Assembly: GCF_030388665.1 (NCBI RefSeq)
Contig: NZ_CP128846.1
Location: forward strand, 7,970,001 to 8,034,000
Origin: Streptomyces flavofungini
GTDB lineage: Bacteria; Actinomycetota; Actinomycetes; Streptomycetales; Streptomycetaceae
Direction: 5' to 3'
Length of the DNA stretch: 64,000 bases
The notes under the pieces are model-generated. The model was not told the DNA's origin. It did not search any database and saw only the letters and a list, made by a program, of their open reading frames with translations. Numbering within the stretch: the first letter of the stretch is position 1; each line of letters starts with the position of its first letter. This document shows, one piece after another, positions 7,570 through 18,808 of the stretch. The translations under genes were made by a program, and so were the position numbers.

Positions 7570-9165
7570 GTGAGGACCGCGCCGACGATTCTGCATCTCG
7601 ACATGGACGCCTTCTACGCGTCCGCCGAGCAGGCCGCAAAACCGAGCCTGCGGGGCAAGGCTGTCGTCGTCGGCGGGCTCGGACCGCGCGGTGTGGTCGC
7701 CACCGCCTCCTACGAGGCGCGTCGGTTCGGGGTGCACTCGGCGATGCCCATGGGACAGGCGCGGCGGCTCGCGCCGAACGCCGCGTACCTCGTGCCCCGG
7801 TTCTCGTTCTACCGGGCGATCAGCGACCAGGTGATGCGGCTCCTGCGGGAGCTGTCGCCGCTGGTGGAGCCGCTGAGCCTGGACGAGGCCTTCGTGGACC
7901 TGGAGGCCGGCGGCGTCGCGGCGGACGAGGCGGCCGCGCGGGCCGTGGGGGAGCGGCTGCGGGCGGACATCCTACGGGTCACGGGACTGACGGGGTCCGT
8001 GGGGCTGGCCGCCTCCAAGATGCTGGCGAAGATCGCCTCCGAGCAGGCCAAGCCGGACGGGCTGGTGCTGATATCGCCGGGCACGGAGCGGGAACTGCTC
8101 GCGCCCATGACCGTGCGGACACTGCCGGGGGTCGGGCCCGCGACCGGCGACCACCTGCGACGGGCTGGGATCACCACCGTCGGGGAGCTGGCCGAGGCCG
8201 GGGAGGACGAGCTCGTACGGCTCCTGGGGAAGGCGCACGGCGGGTCGCTGTACGCCATGGCGCTGGCGCGGGACGAGCGGCCCGTGGTGGCCGAGCGGGA
8301 CACCAAGTCGGTCAGCGTCGAGGACACCTACGACGTGGACATCCACGACCGGGTGCGGGTCCGGACGGAGGTGGCGCGGCTCGCCGACCGGTGCGTGCGG
8401 CGGCTGCGGGAGGCGGGGCACTCCGGGCGGACCATCGTGCTGAAGGTGCGGCGCTTCGACTTCTCCACCCTGACGCGCTCCGAGACGCTGCGCGGACCCA
8501 CGGACGACCCCGGCGTGGTGCGGGAGGCGGCGGCGCGGCTCCTTGAGTCCGTGGACACGACGGGTGGGGTGCGCTTGCTGGGGGTCGGGGTGAGCGGTCT
8601 TGCGGACTACACGCAGGAGGATCTGTTCGCCCAAGCCCAAGCCCAGGCGCAGGCCGATGCGGATGGGGCGGGCGCGGGGGGCAGTGCGGGCGAGGCGGGT
8701 GCTCAGGGTGAGGTGGGGGGTGAGGCGGGCGCCTGGCAGGGGGCCGTGGATGAGGGCGGGGACGGGGCTGAGGTCGGGGCGCTGGACGGGGGCGGGCGCG
8801 AGGGCGCCGGGGGCGGGGGTGAGTCTGGTGGTGGCGGGCTCGGCGGGGTGCCTGGTGGCGGTGAGAGCGGGGGCGGGGAGTCCGCGTCGTTGGCCGACCG
8901 CAGGTGGTCGGCCGGGCACGACGTGCGGCATGCGGTGCACGGGGCGGGGTGGGTGCAGGGGAGCGGTCTGGGGCGGGTGACGGTGCGGTTCGAGACGCCG
9001 GGGTCGGCGCCGGGGCGGGTGCGGACGTTCCGGACGGATGATCCGGACCTGGAGCCGTCGGATCCGTTGCCGTTGGTGGCGGAGGTGGCGGAGGTGGCGG
9101 AGGGCGTGGAGGGCGTGGAGGCGTCCGCCCTGGCCGCGACCTGTGTGGATTCACGGTCGGTGTGA
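7570..9165 (+). CDS. dinB: DNA polymerase IV (Y-family translesion polymerase)
   Basis: A 531-residue Y-family polymerase for lesion bypass. Motifs: HLDMDAFYASAE (~8-20, metal-binding Asp), SLDEAFVDLE (~97-106, catalytic Asp-Glu) and GLAASKMLAKIAS (~143-156). The little-finger domain runs to ~345 and ends at a QEDLF-type motif. A Gly/Ala/Glu low-complexity insert (~350-440) follows, then a conserved tail (~440-531) with a DVRHAVHG and GRVTVRFET stretch. It is longer than typical enzymes (350-470) because of this insert. It starts at GTG directly downstream of a DNA-damage promoter. Active-site residues look intact. Confidence 0.92.
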   Translation: MRTAPTILHLDMDAFYASAEQAAKPSLRGKAVVVGGLGPRGVVATASYEARRFGVHSAMPMGQARRLAPNAAYLVPRFSFYRAISDQVMRLLRELSPLVEPLSLDEAFVDLEAGGVAADEAAARAVGERLRADILRVTGLTGSVGLAASKMLAKIASEQAKPDGLVLISPGTERELLAPMTVRTLPGVGPATGDHLRRAGITTVGELAEAGEDELVRLLGKAHGGSLYAMALARDERPVVAERDTKSVSVEDTYDVDIHDRVRVRTEVARLADRCVRRLREAGHSGRTIVLKVRRFDFSTLTRSETLRGPTDDPGVVREAAARLLESVDTTGGVRLLGVGVSGLADYTQEDLFAQAQAQAQADADGAGAGGSAGEAGAQGEVGGEAGAWQGAVDEGGDGAEVGALDGGGREGAGGGGESGGGGLGGVPGGGESGGGESASLADRRWSAGHDVRHAVHGAGWVQGSGLGRVTVRFETPGSAPGRVRTFRTDDPDLEPSDPLPLVAEVAEVAEGVEGVEASALAATCVDSRSV

Positions 9166-9240
9166 GCCCCCACGGCCTGCGTGACCCCACGACCTGCGGA
9201 GGGGGCAAGCCACGGACGGCGCCCAGCCGGGCCGAGCTGA

Positions 9241-9300
9241 GCCGAGCCGGGCCGGGCTGGACCGAGCCGGGCCGGGCTGGACCGAGCCGGGCCGGGTTTG
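9241..9300. repeat. Three 20-bp tandem repeats (ACCGAGCCGGGCCGGGCTGG)
   Basis: Three head-to-tail 20-bp units beginning at 9241, 9261 and 9281; the last diverges at its end (GTTTG). They lie in the 273-bp non-coding space between the dinB stop and the PRC-barrel gene's 3' end, preceded by shorter GCCGAGC fragments. No gene was seen in 9166-9438. Role unknown; could form hairpin-prone structure or terminate transcription. Confidence 0.8.
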
Positions 9301-9438
9301 GCCGGGAAGGGCCCGGCTGAGCCGCTGACCGAGTCTCCAAGCCCTCGGCTCCATGGACGCCCCCGGGCCCAGCCGCCTCGGCCTGCGCAACCGCCCCCGG
9401 CCCACGCAGCCGCCCTGGGCCCGCACAGACCCCCTCGG

Positions 9439-9801
9439 CTACGTGGACGTCTGACCGAAGTCCGCGTCCGGTGGGGGCGGCGGCGGGGCCAGGTCCAGGC
9501 CGTAGTGGCGGTAGAGCTGGAGTTCCTGCTCCGGGGACAGGTGGCGGCCGACGCCGAAGTCCGGGGCGTCCTTGATCAGGGAGCGTTCGAAGGGGACCCG
9601 GAGGGTGCCGTCGTTGACCAGCTCGCTGGGTTCGAGGGGGACGAAGGCATCCCTGCTGAACAGCCCCGTCCGTATGGCCGCCCACTCCGGCGCACCGGTG
9701 GCATCGTCGAGATAGACCTCGTCGACTGTGCCGATCTTGGCCCCGTCGCGGTCGAACGCTTTGCGGCCGATCAGGTTGCGCGGATCGATGTCGGTCTGCA
9801 C
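9439..9801 (-). CDS. PRC-barrel domain protein
   Basis: A 120-residue protein. GTG 9801 is preferred because GGAGG lies 6 bp upstream on the minus strand, giving the N-terminus VQTDIDPRNLIGRKAFD. The PRC-barrel (~5-85) contains GAKIGTVDEVYLDD and EWAAIRTG. It ends in a proline run before DADFGQTST. Such small barrel proteins occur widely in Streptomyces as possible stress or ligand-binding proteins; no specific role is known. It converges with dinB. Confidence 0.82.
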   Translation of the reverse strand: MQTDIDPRNLIGRKAFDRDGAKIGTVDEVYLDDATGAPEWAAIRTGLFSRDAFVPLEPSELVNDGTLRVPFERSLIKDAPDFGVGRHLSPEQELQLYRHYGLDLAPPPPPPDADFGQTST

Positions 9802-9811
9802 GGGCCCTCCA

Positions 9812-9905
9812 ACTGGTCGCGAGTCGTGCGTGCTCGTACCTGCTTGTGCGTGCTTGTGCCAGCTCGTCCGCACTCGTACGTACTCTCACGTGCTCGTCCA
9901 GAATT
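9812..9905. repeat. Degenerate GCTCGTAC/GCTTGTGC short repeats upstream of PRC-barrel gene
   Basis: Roughly eight 8-11 bp variants of GTGCTCGTAC, GTGCTTGTGC, GCTCGTCC and ACTCGTAC run back to back just upstream of the PRC-barrel ribosome site. Translation of this stretch gives low-quality Thr/Ser/His sequence, which also supports the downstream start. Confidence 0.55.
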
Positions 9906-10001
9906 CGCTCGTCACCACTACGAAAGAGCACATCGAGGCGGGCGGCCACTCGAGGGATCGGTCGCGGTCCTCGCTGGTAGGCTGACAAGTGGCTGTTGAC
10001 C

Positions 10002-10213
10002 CCGTGCGGGAGAGCTCTTCGGTGGCAGCACCGGAGGCGCCGAAGGAGCAACTCCTCCCCGGAATCTCTCAGGCCCATGTACCGCACGGACGAGGTCACT
10101 CTGGAAAGCAGGGCGGGCGTCGGGCGGGCACGTTCGGAACCCTTCCTCACCGACGGTGAAAGCAGCGCTGCCCTCGGGCGGTGCTGTGAAGCTCTCAGGT
10201 TGAGATGACAGAG
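10002..10213 (+). promoter_or_regulatory. Tandem glycine riboswitch upstream of gcvP
   Basis: Aptamer 1 spans 10002-10089: its P1 arms CCGTGCGG (10002-10009) and CCGCACGG (10082-10089) pair over 8 bp and enclose GGGAGAGCTC, GCGCCGAAGGAGCAA and GAATCTCTCAGGC, the glycine aptamer core. Aptamer 2 spans ~10098-10213: CTCTG (10099-10103) pairs with CAGAG (10209-10213) around CTGGAAAGCAG, CACCGACGGTGAAAGC and AGCTCTCAGG. This cooperative two-aptamer form is known to sense glycine; here it should raise gcvP expression when glycine is plentiful. Confidence 0.93.
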
Positions 10214-10282
10214 GGGGAGGCCGTCCGGGTACCCGCGCCGTGGTGCCCCTCGCAGGTCGTGTCAGACCAGGAGGCCTCCGCA

Positions 10283-13171
<2,889 letters not shown>

Positions 13172-13241
13172 TACCGCGGCGCCGCGTGTGCCGTCGACGC
13201 CGTGCGCGCGGTGCCGACGGACCCGCGGTCGCACATGAGTC

Positions 13242-13275
13242 AGGGCCGGTTCGGACGGAAGTCCGGGCCGGCCCT
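13242..13275. terminator. Bidirectional terminator between gcvP and DUF5999 gene
   Basis: A 15-bp stem (AGGGCCGGTTCGGAC pairing with GTCCGGGCCGGCCCT, two G-T wobbles) closes a GGAA tetraloop. No T tract, as usual in Streptomyces. It lies 70 bp after gcvP and 21 bp before the end of the convergent gene, so it can serve both. Confidence 0.85.
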
Positions 13276-13295
13276 TGGTGTACGTGGTGGACGGC

Positions 13296-13502
13296 TCAGG
13301 CGGCCGTCATCACCTGGCTGGTGCCCAGCGGTCGATGCGGGGCGATGATCTCCCCGTTCGGCAGCAGCTCACCGGTGTCCTCGAAGAGCAGGACGCCGTT
13401 GCACAGCAGACTCCATCCCTGCTCCGGGTGGTGTGCCACGAGGAACGCGGCTTCCCGGTCGGCGGATTCGGCTGTCGGGCACGCTGGCTGGTGCTGGCAC
13501 AT
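13296..13502 (-). CDS. DUF5999 family protein
   Basis: A 68-residue small protein beginning MCQHQPACPTAESADREAA, followed by VAHHPEQGWSLLCNGVLLFEDTGELLPNG. This is the highly conserved DUF5999 family known only from actinomycetes; function unknown. ATG 13502 is preferred since the family motif starts there; a longer in-frame start at 13568 adds non-conserved residues. Several conserved Cys/His (C2, H4, C8) hint at metal binding, which is speculation. Confidence 0.88.
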   Translation of the reverse strand: MCQHQPACPTAESADREAAFLVAHHPEQGWSLLCNGVLLFEDTGELLPNGEIIAPHRPLGTSQVMTAA

Positions 13503-13674
13503 GGAAGGGTTCTTTCGCTGCGTGGTGATGGTTGTGACGTCTGTCTTGCGGCTCGATGCGGTGTTCATCGCCGCCCCCCGTTTTTTGTCGGTCCGGTCCA
13601 GTGTTGCCCCACGGCCGTGATTCCGCAGGGATTTTGCTGCAGCGGTTCCTACTGCTTAATGACGTATCACCCGC
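13503..13674 (-). other. Gene-free leader region of the DUF5999 gene
   Basis: With 13675-13860 this makes a 358-bp gap. No convincing ORF is seen. It is locally AT-richer (TTTTTTGTCGG, TACTGCTTAATGACG) and probably holds the DUF5999 promoter, but no clear -35/-10 pair can be fixed. Confidence 0.4.
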
Positions 13675-13742
13675 CCGGACGGTTCAGCCCAACTCCCCTG
13701 TCTCTTCGGGTGGTTCGTGATAGTCGAAGTGGGCTAGTCCGG
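13675..13742 (-). terminator. Long imperfect hairpin downstream of the 13861-14445 gene
   Basis: Outer arms CCGGAC (13675-13680) and GTCCGG (13737-13742) and inner arms AGCCCA (13686-13691) and TGGGCT (13730-13735) can stack into one long stem with an internal loop. It lies ~120 bp after the end of the minus-strand gene and upstream of the DUF5999 gene. Confidence 0.5.
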
Positions 13743-13860
13743 TTGGGCGGGTCGGGACGGGGGGTGACGAGGCGCTGACCCGCGGCAACCGGGCAGCTCA
13801 CAGCCGTGCCCCGCGGCCGGGGCGGGGCGGCGGGGCACGGTGGGACTCGGGGCGGCGGCC

Positions 13861-14445
13861 TCAGGCGGGCGAGCTCAGGAGCGGCGCCGGGGTCAGGCGG
13901 TGGGTGAGGACGGGCAGCAGGTCGGCGGCGCGGTGCGGGCGGTGGGCCGCGATGCCGGGGGGCGCCGGGGCGAGCGGCACCAGGAGGTCCGTGGGGGCGA
14001 GCGGGCCGCTCGCGCCGTCGTCCGCGCAGTCGGCGTGCAGCCACAGCGTGAGCATGTACAGCCCGGGCACGGAGAGCAGCCGGGGCTGGTAGGACTTCGG
14101 CATGGCCTCCGCGTGCCGCAGGGCCCGCTCCGCCGAGGCGATGTACGGGCCCTCGCAGAAGTGCGAGAAGGCCCAGCCGTCCGGCGTGAGCATCGTGTCG
14201 GCCGCGGCGACCGCGCGCTCGCCGCAACGGATCAGGAAGCGCCACCCGGTGAGCTTGGTCGGGGACGTGCCCGTCGCCGTGACGTGGTCCAGCTCGTGGA
14301 CCGGGAGCGGCAGTTCCGCACTCGTGGGGCCCTGGGTGGCGCGCAGGACCGGGGTGCGGGCCCCGCGGACGGCGGTCGGGGAACCGAGGGCCGCGAGGAC
14401 GCTGCGCAGGGCGGGCGCGGGAGCCGGGGGGACATGCAGGGGCAT
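13861..14445 (-). CDS. Conserved hypothetical protein (Streptomyces-type)
   Basis: A 194-residue protein of unknown function starting MPLHVPPAPAPALRS. It has no signal peptide or membrane segment. A central part (~60-140) with KLTGWRFLIRCGERAVAAAD and WAFSHFCEGPYIASAE looks like a genuine folded domain; the ends are Pro/Ala-rich. The N-terminal ribosome site is weak (GAGAGG 9 bp upstream). A TATAAA at 14575-14580 on the same strand may be its -10, giving a ~120-nt leader. Codon use is typical of the neighbourhood. Confidence 0.7.
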   Translation of the reverse strand: MPLHVPPAPAPALRSVLAALGSPTAVRGARTPVLRATQGPTSAELPLPVHELDHVTATGTSPTKLTGWRFLIRCGERAVAAADTMLTPDGWAFSHFCEGPYIASAERALRHAEAMPKSYQPRLLSVPGLYMLTLWLHADCADDGASGPLAPTDLLVPLAPAPPGIAAHRPHRAADLLPVLTHRLTPAPLLSSPA

Positions 14446-14927
14446 GGTGAGTCGCCTCTCTCATTCGACAGGCACAGTGGAGCGGGGGCAGGTGCGGACG
14501 TCGCTGTCAGCTCTGGGCCAGAGGGGCGGGGGCAGGGGGACCGCGAGCGCCAACTCTCTGCCTCAACCGCGGAGTTTATACGACGGGTGTTCAGGGATTG
14601 TTTCGCCTAGCCGTTCCGAATATCGCGGACAAGTCGCTATCCGGTCGGACTGCTGGGGCTTTTCTCCCGATTCTGGATCGCTTCCCGAGCGATGACCTCG
14701 GTACTTCCCGTGGCCGCGGTCGGCCGATTCTCGTTGGTTTTCTCACCATCACGCGAGGGCCGGAAACTGCGCACTTCGTCATGCCTGGTGAATGTGCCGC
14801 GCCGCAACTCGCTCAAGGGTACTTGTCCATGGTCCGCCGCGGGGCGTTATGGATCACATCGGCTGGGCATCATCCCCCGTACACAGCGGCCGGGACGTCG
14901 GCGGCCGCTCCGAGGAGGGACGCGTCG
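14446..14927. other. 482-bp divergent intergenic region with candidate promoters
   Basis: No gene is supported. It is noticeably less GC-rich than its surroundings around 14570-14800. It holds a minus-strand TATAAA (14575-14580) and a plus-strand TTGTCC-N18-TTATGG pair (14823-14852) ahead of the ligase gene. Both promoter calls are by eye. Confidence 0.45.
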
Positions 14928-16448
14928 ATGGGCGAGAAGGTCGTGGCAGGAACGTTCGACCTGTCCGATCGTCACCAGTACCGGATCAAGCTCCGGCAGT
15001 GCCTCGCGGCGCTGGCCCGGCTCCTCGAGGAGCAGCGGTTCGACCGGCCCAAGAATCTGATGGGCCTGGAGATAGAGCTGAATCTGGCGGGACCCGACGG
15101 CATGCCGAGAATGATGAATGCGGAAGTTCTCGAGCGCATCGCGAGTCGCGATTTCCAGACCGAGCTCGGAATGTTCAATCTGGAAGTGAACATTGCCCCG
15201 CACCGGTTGGGCGGCCGTGTTCTCGACCGCCTCGCCGAAGAGCTGCGCACCGGCCTCGCCTATGCTCACCGGAAAGCGAACGAGGTGGACGCGGGCATCG
15301 TGATGATCGGCATTCTGCCGACGCTGTCGCGCCAGGACCTGGTCTCCGCGAACCTTTCCGACGTGGACCGCTACGTCCTGCTCAACGACCAGATCGTGGC
15401 GGCGCGCGGCGAGAGCTTCGCGCTGGACATCGAGGGCGTGGAGCGGTTGACGTGCACGTCCGCTTCGATCGCGCCGGAGGCGGCCTGCACGTCGGTGCAG
15501 CTGCACCTCCAGGTCACGCCGGGGAAGTTCGCCGACGTGTGGAACGCGGCGCAGTCCGTCGCCGCCGCGCAGGTCGCGGTGGGCGCCAACGCGCCGTTCC
15601 TGTTCGGCCGCGAGCTGTGGAGCGAGTCGCGGCCGCCGCTGTTCCTGCAGTCCACCGACACCCGGCCGCCCGAGCTCCAGGCACAGGGGGTGCGGCCGCG
15701 CACCTGGTTCGGCGAGCGCTGGATCTCGAGCGCGTACGAGCTCTTCGAGGAGAACCTGCGCTACTTCCCGGCCCTGATCCCGCTGTGCGAGGAAGAGGAC
15801 CCGCTGCGCGTCCTCGACGCCGGCGGGGTGCCGCAGCTGGCGGAACTCGCCCTGCACAACGGCACGGTGTACCGCTGGAACCGGCCGGTGTACGGCATCG
15901 CCGACGGCGTACCGCACCTGCGCGTGGAGAACCGGGTGCTGCCCGCGGGGCCCACGGTGACCGATGTGATCGCCAACGCCGCCTTCTACTACGGCGTGGT
16001 GCGGGCGCTCGCCGAGGAGACGCGGCCGGTGTGGTCGCGGCTGCCGTTCGAGGCGGCGGCCCGCAACTTCGACACCGCCTGCCGCTATGGCATCGAGGCC
16101 CGCCTGGAGTGGCCGCGCCGCGGTCGCTACGGCGGCACGACGCGGGTGCCCGCCGTCGATCTCGTACGCGAGGAGCTGCTGCCGCTGGCGGCTGCCGGGC
16201 TCGACGCGTGGGGCGTGGAGCCGGCCGACCGGGACCTGTACCTCGGCGTGATCGAGGAGCGATGTCGCAGGCGGGTCAACGGCGCCTCCTGGCAGTCCGT
16301 CACCTATCACCGGGCCCTGGAGCGCGGCCTGGAGCGGGACGCGGCGCTCGCGGCCACCACGCGGCGCTACTGCGAGCTGATGCACACGGGCGAGCCGGTG
16401 CACACGTGGCCGGTGGGGCTGCCGGAACCGGCCTTGCCGCTGGGGTAG
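14928..16448 (+). CDS. Glutamate-cysteine ligase family protein
   Basis: A 506-residue GCS2-type carboxylate-amine ligase homologue. ATG 14928 has GAGGAGGGA 8 bp upstream and gives MGEKVVAGTFDLSDRHQY. The stretch LMGLEIELNL (~45-54) carries the paired acidic metal/ATP-binding residues, and ELGMFNLEVNIAPHRLGG (~82-99) the second catalytic cluster. It may join glutamate (or another acid) to an amine. Streptomycetes use mycothiol instead of glutathione, so true glutathione synthesis is doubtful. It stands alone, with a VWA pseudogene converging on its 3' end. Confidence 0.82.
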   Translation: MGEKVVAGTFDLSDRHQYRIKLRQCLAALARLLEEQRFDRPKNLMGLEIELNLAGPDGMPRMMNAEVLERIASRDFQTELGMFNLEVNIAPHRLGGRVLDRLAEELRTGLAYAHRKANEVDAGIVMIGILPTLSRQDLVSANLSDVDRYVLLNDQIVAARGESFALDIEGVERLTCTSASIAPEAACTSVQLHLQVTPGKFADVWNAAQSVAAAQVAVGANAPFLFGRELWSESRPPLFLQSTDTRPPELQAQGVRPRTWFGERWISSAYELFEENLRYFPALIPLCEEEDPLRVLDAGGVPQLAELALHNGTVYRWNRPVYGIADGVPHLRVENRVLPAGPTVTDVIANAAFYYGVVRALAEETRPVWSRLPFEAAARNFDTACRYGIEARLEWPRRGRYGGTTRVPAVDLVREELLPLAAAGLDAWGVEPADRDLYLGVIEERCRRRVNGASWQSVTYHRALERGLERDAALAATTRRYCELMHTGEPVHTWPVGLPEPALPLG

Positions 16449-16449
16449 T

Positions 16450-17728
16450 CGGTGCGGAGGGCGGGGTCGTCGACCTCGTGACCGGAGCCGCCCGTGGCGC
16501 GGGCGATCCGGTCGGCCTCGCGCTCGTCGGCGTCCGGGCCGACCGCGATGGCGATGATCGGCAGCGGCTTTTCCGGGTCGGCGAGGGAGCGCAGGCGCGA
16601 GATCAGTTCGGCGCGCGAGACGCTGCCCGGGTCCTGATTGACGCCGTCGGTGAGCAGGACGAGCGTGTTGAACTCGCCGGGTGCGTAGCCTTCGCGGGCC
16701 TTCTCGTAGGCGGCCAGCGTCGTGTCGTACAGGCCGGTGGCTCCGCCGGGGACGGGCTGGAGCGCGCCGAACGCCTTGGTGAGACGGTCGCGGTGGGTGC
16801 CGTCACCCGTCTTCTCGCCGAGGCGCCCGGTGGGCACGAGCTCGCGGTGGTCGCGCGCGCCGTCGAGCCGCGTGGCGAACTCCCACAGGCCGATCTCGTC
16901 GTCGTCCGTGAAGCCCGCGAGAGCCCGCAGCAGGGCGGACTTCGTGACGTCCACGCGGGACTCGCCGCGCCCCGGCACGAGCCGGCGCATCGAGTCCGAC
17001 GCGTCGACCACGGTGATGAACCGCGCGCTCTGCACCGTGATGGTCCACATGCCGAGGGCCTCCTGCACCTCCTTGTCGGAGGGCGCGTCGCCGGGCTCGC
17101 GCGTGTACGGCTGTTGAAGCGCAGCGCTGCCCGGCTCTGGTCGGTGGAGAGGTCGTTCTCGTGGATCAGCGTGTAGGGGTAGTCGAGGGTCGGTGAGCCG
17201 TCCTCGGGGTAGAAGAGGTCGAGCTCCTGCTCCTCGTCCGCGGCCGCGTTGTGCGCGAACGACGCCTGCTCGGAGAGGATCAGCGCCTCGTTGCGGCGCG
17301 GGCAGGCGTACGTCTTCCGTGGCCACCCCGGATCCTCCGCGGCCGACCCCAGCATGCCGACGCCGAGCGGCGAGGAGGCGATGGTCCCCGCGGGGGACCC
17401 CGCGCCTGGCTGCCGCCGGTCCCTGCGCGCTGCACCCACACCTGGGAGTCCGGCACCCACACGTCGTACGCCGCTCTCGAGCCGTCGCGGCGGAGCTCGT
17501 CCGCGACCCGGTACGGCTCGCGCGCGGTGACGCGGATGTCCATGCAGGGGCCGTCCGAGGTGATGTCCCGGTCGCGCACGTGGGTGGCGGCTTCCGTCAG
17601 GGCGGGGGCCACGGCGCGGCGACGACCAGGACGAGGGCCGTGACCAGGGCGACGGCGCCGCCACGACCCCGTGGACGTGGGGCGGATGCCGCTGTCCTGC
17701 GTCCATCGGGCAAGCTGTGACGTCCCAT
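16450..17728 (-). pseudogene. Decayed substrate-binding and VWA-domain protein
   Basis: Homology jumps between all three minus-strand frames. From ATG 17728 (GGGGAGGGG site, MGRHSLPDG) a membrane helix LVTALVLVVAAPW is in one frame, VADELRRDGSRAAYDVWVPD in a second, NEALILSEQASFAHN and ELDLFYPEDGSPTLDYP in the third, and VWA motifs (VVDASDSMRRL, LVLLTDG, VGPDADEREADR) in a fourth segment after another shift. Family members run ~540-590 residues without breaks; here segments also appear deleted after WPRKTY and after RAALRF, and the C-terminal helix is lost at ~16460. Multiple frameshifts plus deletions point to a true pseudogene rather than one sequencing error. Confidence 0.8.
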
Positions 17729-17931
17729 GGCGGTGCTCCCCTCCCCGTGCGATGAAGCTGCGACGAAGCGATGAAAAGCAACAAACAAGGATGAACGAGG
17801 ATGAGGGGGACGGCGCGCCACGGTCGGCGTCCGTCCCCCTCGGCCTGTCGCGCACGTGGTTCGTAAGTTCTTTCGAGACCCTGGCGGCACGGAGACGGGG
17901 ATGAGCCGGGATTACTCAACTGGAGGCAGGA

Positions 17932-18732
17932 GTGCAAGCGGAGCCGGGGCCAATGGCCGGTTCTATTCCCGAGGCGGGGCCCTCGCGGCGGATCCTGCGG
18001 GACGAGACGGTGCTCGTCCTGGCGCTCTCACTGGGTGCGAGCGGAGTGTCCGCGCTGATCAGCTTTGTTGGCTCGGTCACGAGGCCGGGTGGTCTCAAGG
18101 ACCAGGCGGCGACCCTCAACTCGTCGGCCGCGCCGGGGCGCCCGTGGCTCGATCTGGCCTGGCAGCTGTTCGGCATCACGACCGCCCTGGTGCCGGTCGC
18201 GCTGGTCGCGCACTTCCTGCTGCGTGAGGGCTCGGGACTGCGGGCCATCGGCTTCGACCGGAGCCGCCCCTGGCCGGACCTCGGGCGGGGGGCGGCGGTG
18301 GCTGCCGTCATCGGCTCGACCGGCATCGCGTTCTATCTGGCGGCCCGCGGGCTCGGCTTCAACCTCACGGTGGTGCCCGAGGACCTGCCCGACGTGTGGT
18401 GGAAGTACCCCGTCCTGGTCCTCTCCGCGCTGCAGAACTCCATCCTGGAGGAGGTGATCGTCGTCGGGTATCTGCTGCGCAGGCTGGACCAGTTGGGCTG
18501 GAGCCCGACGAAGGCGCTGATCGGGAGTTCGGTGCTGCGCGGCTCGTACCACCTGTACCAGGGCATCGGCGGGTTCATCGGGAACATGGTGATGGGCGTG
18601 GTGTTCGTGTACCTGTACCGGCGGTGGGGCCGGGTCGGGCCGCTCGTCGTGGCCCACTCCCTCCTCGACATCGGGGCGTTCGTGGGCTACGCGCTGCTCG
18701 CGGGGAAGGTGGGCTGGCTGCCGACGGCGTGA
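17932..18732 (+). CDS. CPBP family intramembrane metalloprotease
   Basis: A 266-residue polytopic membrane protein. GTG 17932 has GGAGG 5 bp upstream. The C-terminal ABI/CPBP domain (~150-255) holds the motif EEVIVVGYLLRRL (glutamate pair), GSYHLYQGIGGF with a conserved His, and VVAHSLLD with the last His. These residues form the presumed zinc site of Rce1-like proteases. Substrate is unknown. Six to eight hydrophobic segments are visible. Confidence 0.88.
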   Translation: MQAEPGPMAGSIPEAGPSRRILRDETVLVLALSLGASGVSALISFVGSVTRPGGLKDQAATLNSSAAPGRPWLDLAWQLFGITTALVPVALVAHFLLREGSGLRAIGFDRSRPWPDLGRGAAVAAVIGSTGIAFYLAARGLGFNLTVVPEDLPDVWWKYPVLVLSALQNSILEEVIVVGYLLRRLDQLGWSPTKALIGSSVLRGSYHLYQGIGGFIGNMVMGVVFVYLYRRWGRVGPLVVAHSLLDIGAFVGYALLAGKVGWLPTA

Positions 18733-18808
18733 GGTGCGCGGGGGCGCGTGGCGCCTCGTGGTCCTGCCACGAGCCCGCGCCGCCGCCCGTCCTGCCCGCG
18801 AGCCGCCG

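Noticed and set aside
8312..10150. 612-codon minus-strand frame with long proline runs
   Set aside because: Antisense to dinB's Gly-rich insert and the repeat region, no recognisable domain.
14792..17176. 794-codon plus-strand frame over the ligase and VWA pseudogene
   Set aside because: Overlaps the glutamate-cysteine ligase gene in another frame; no family similarity.
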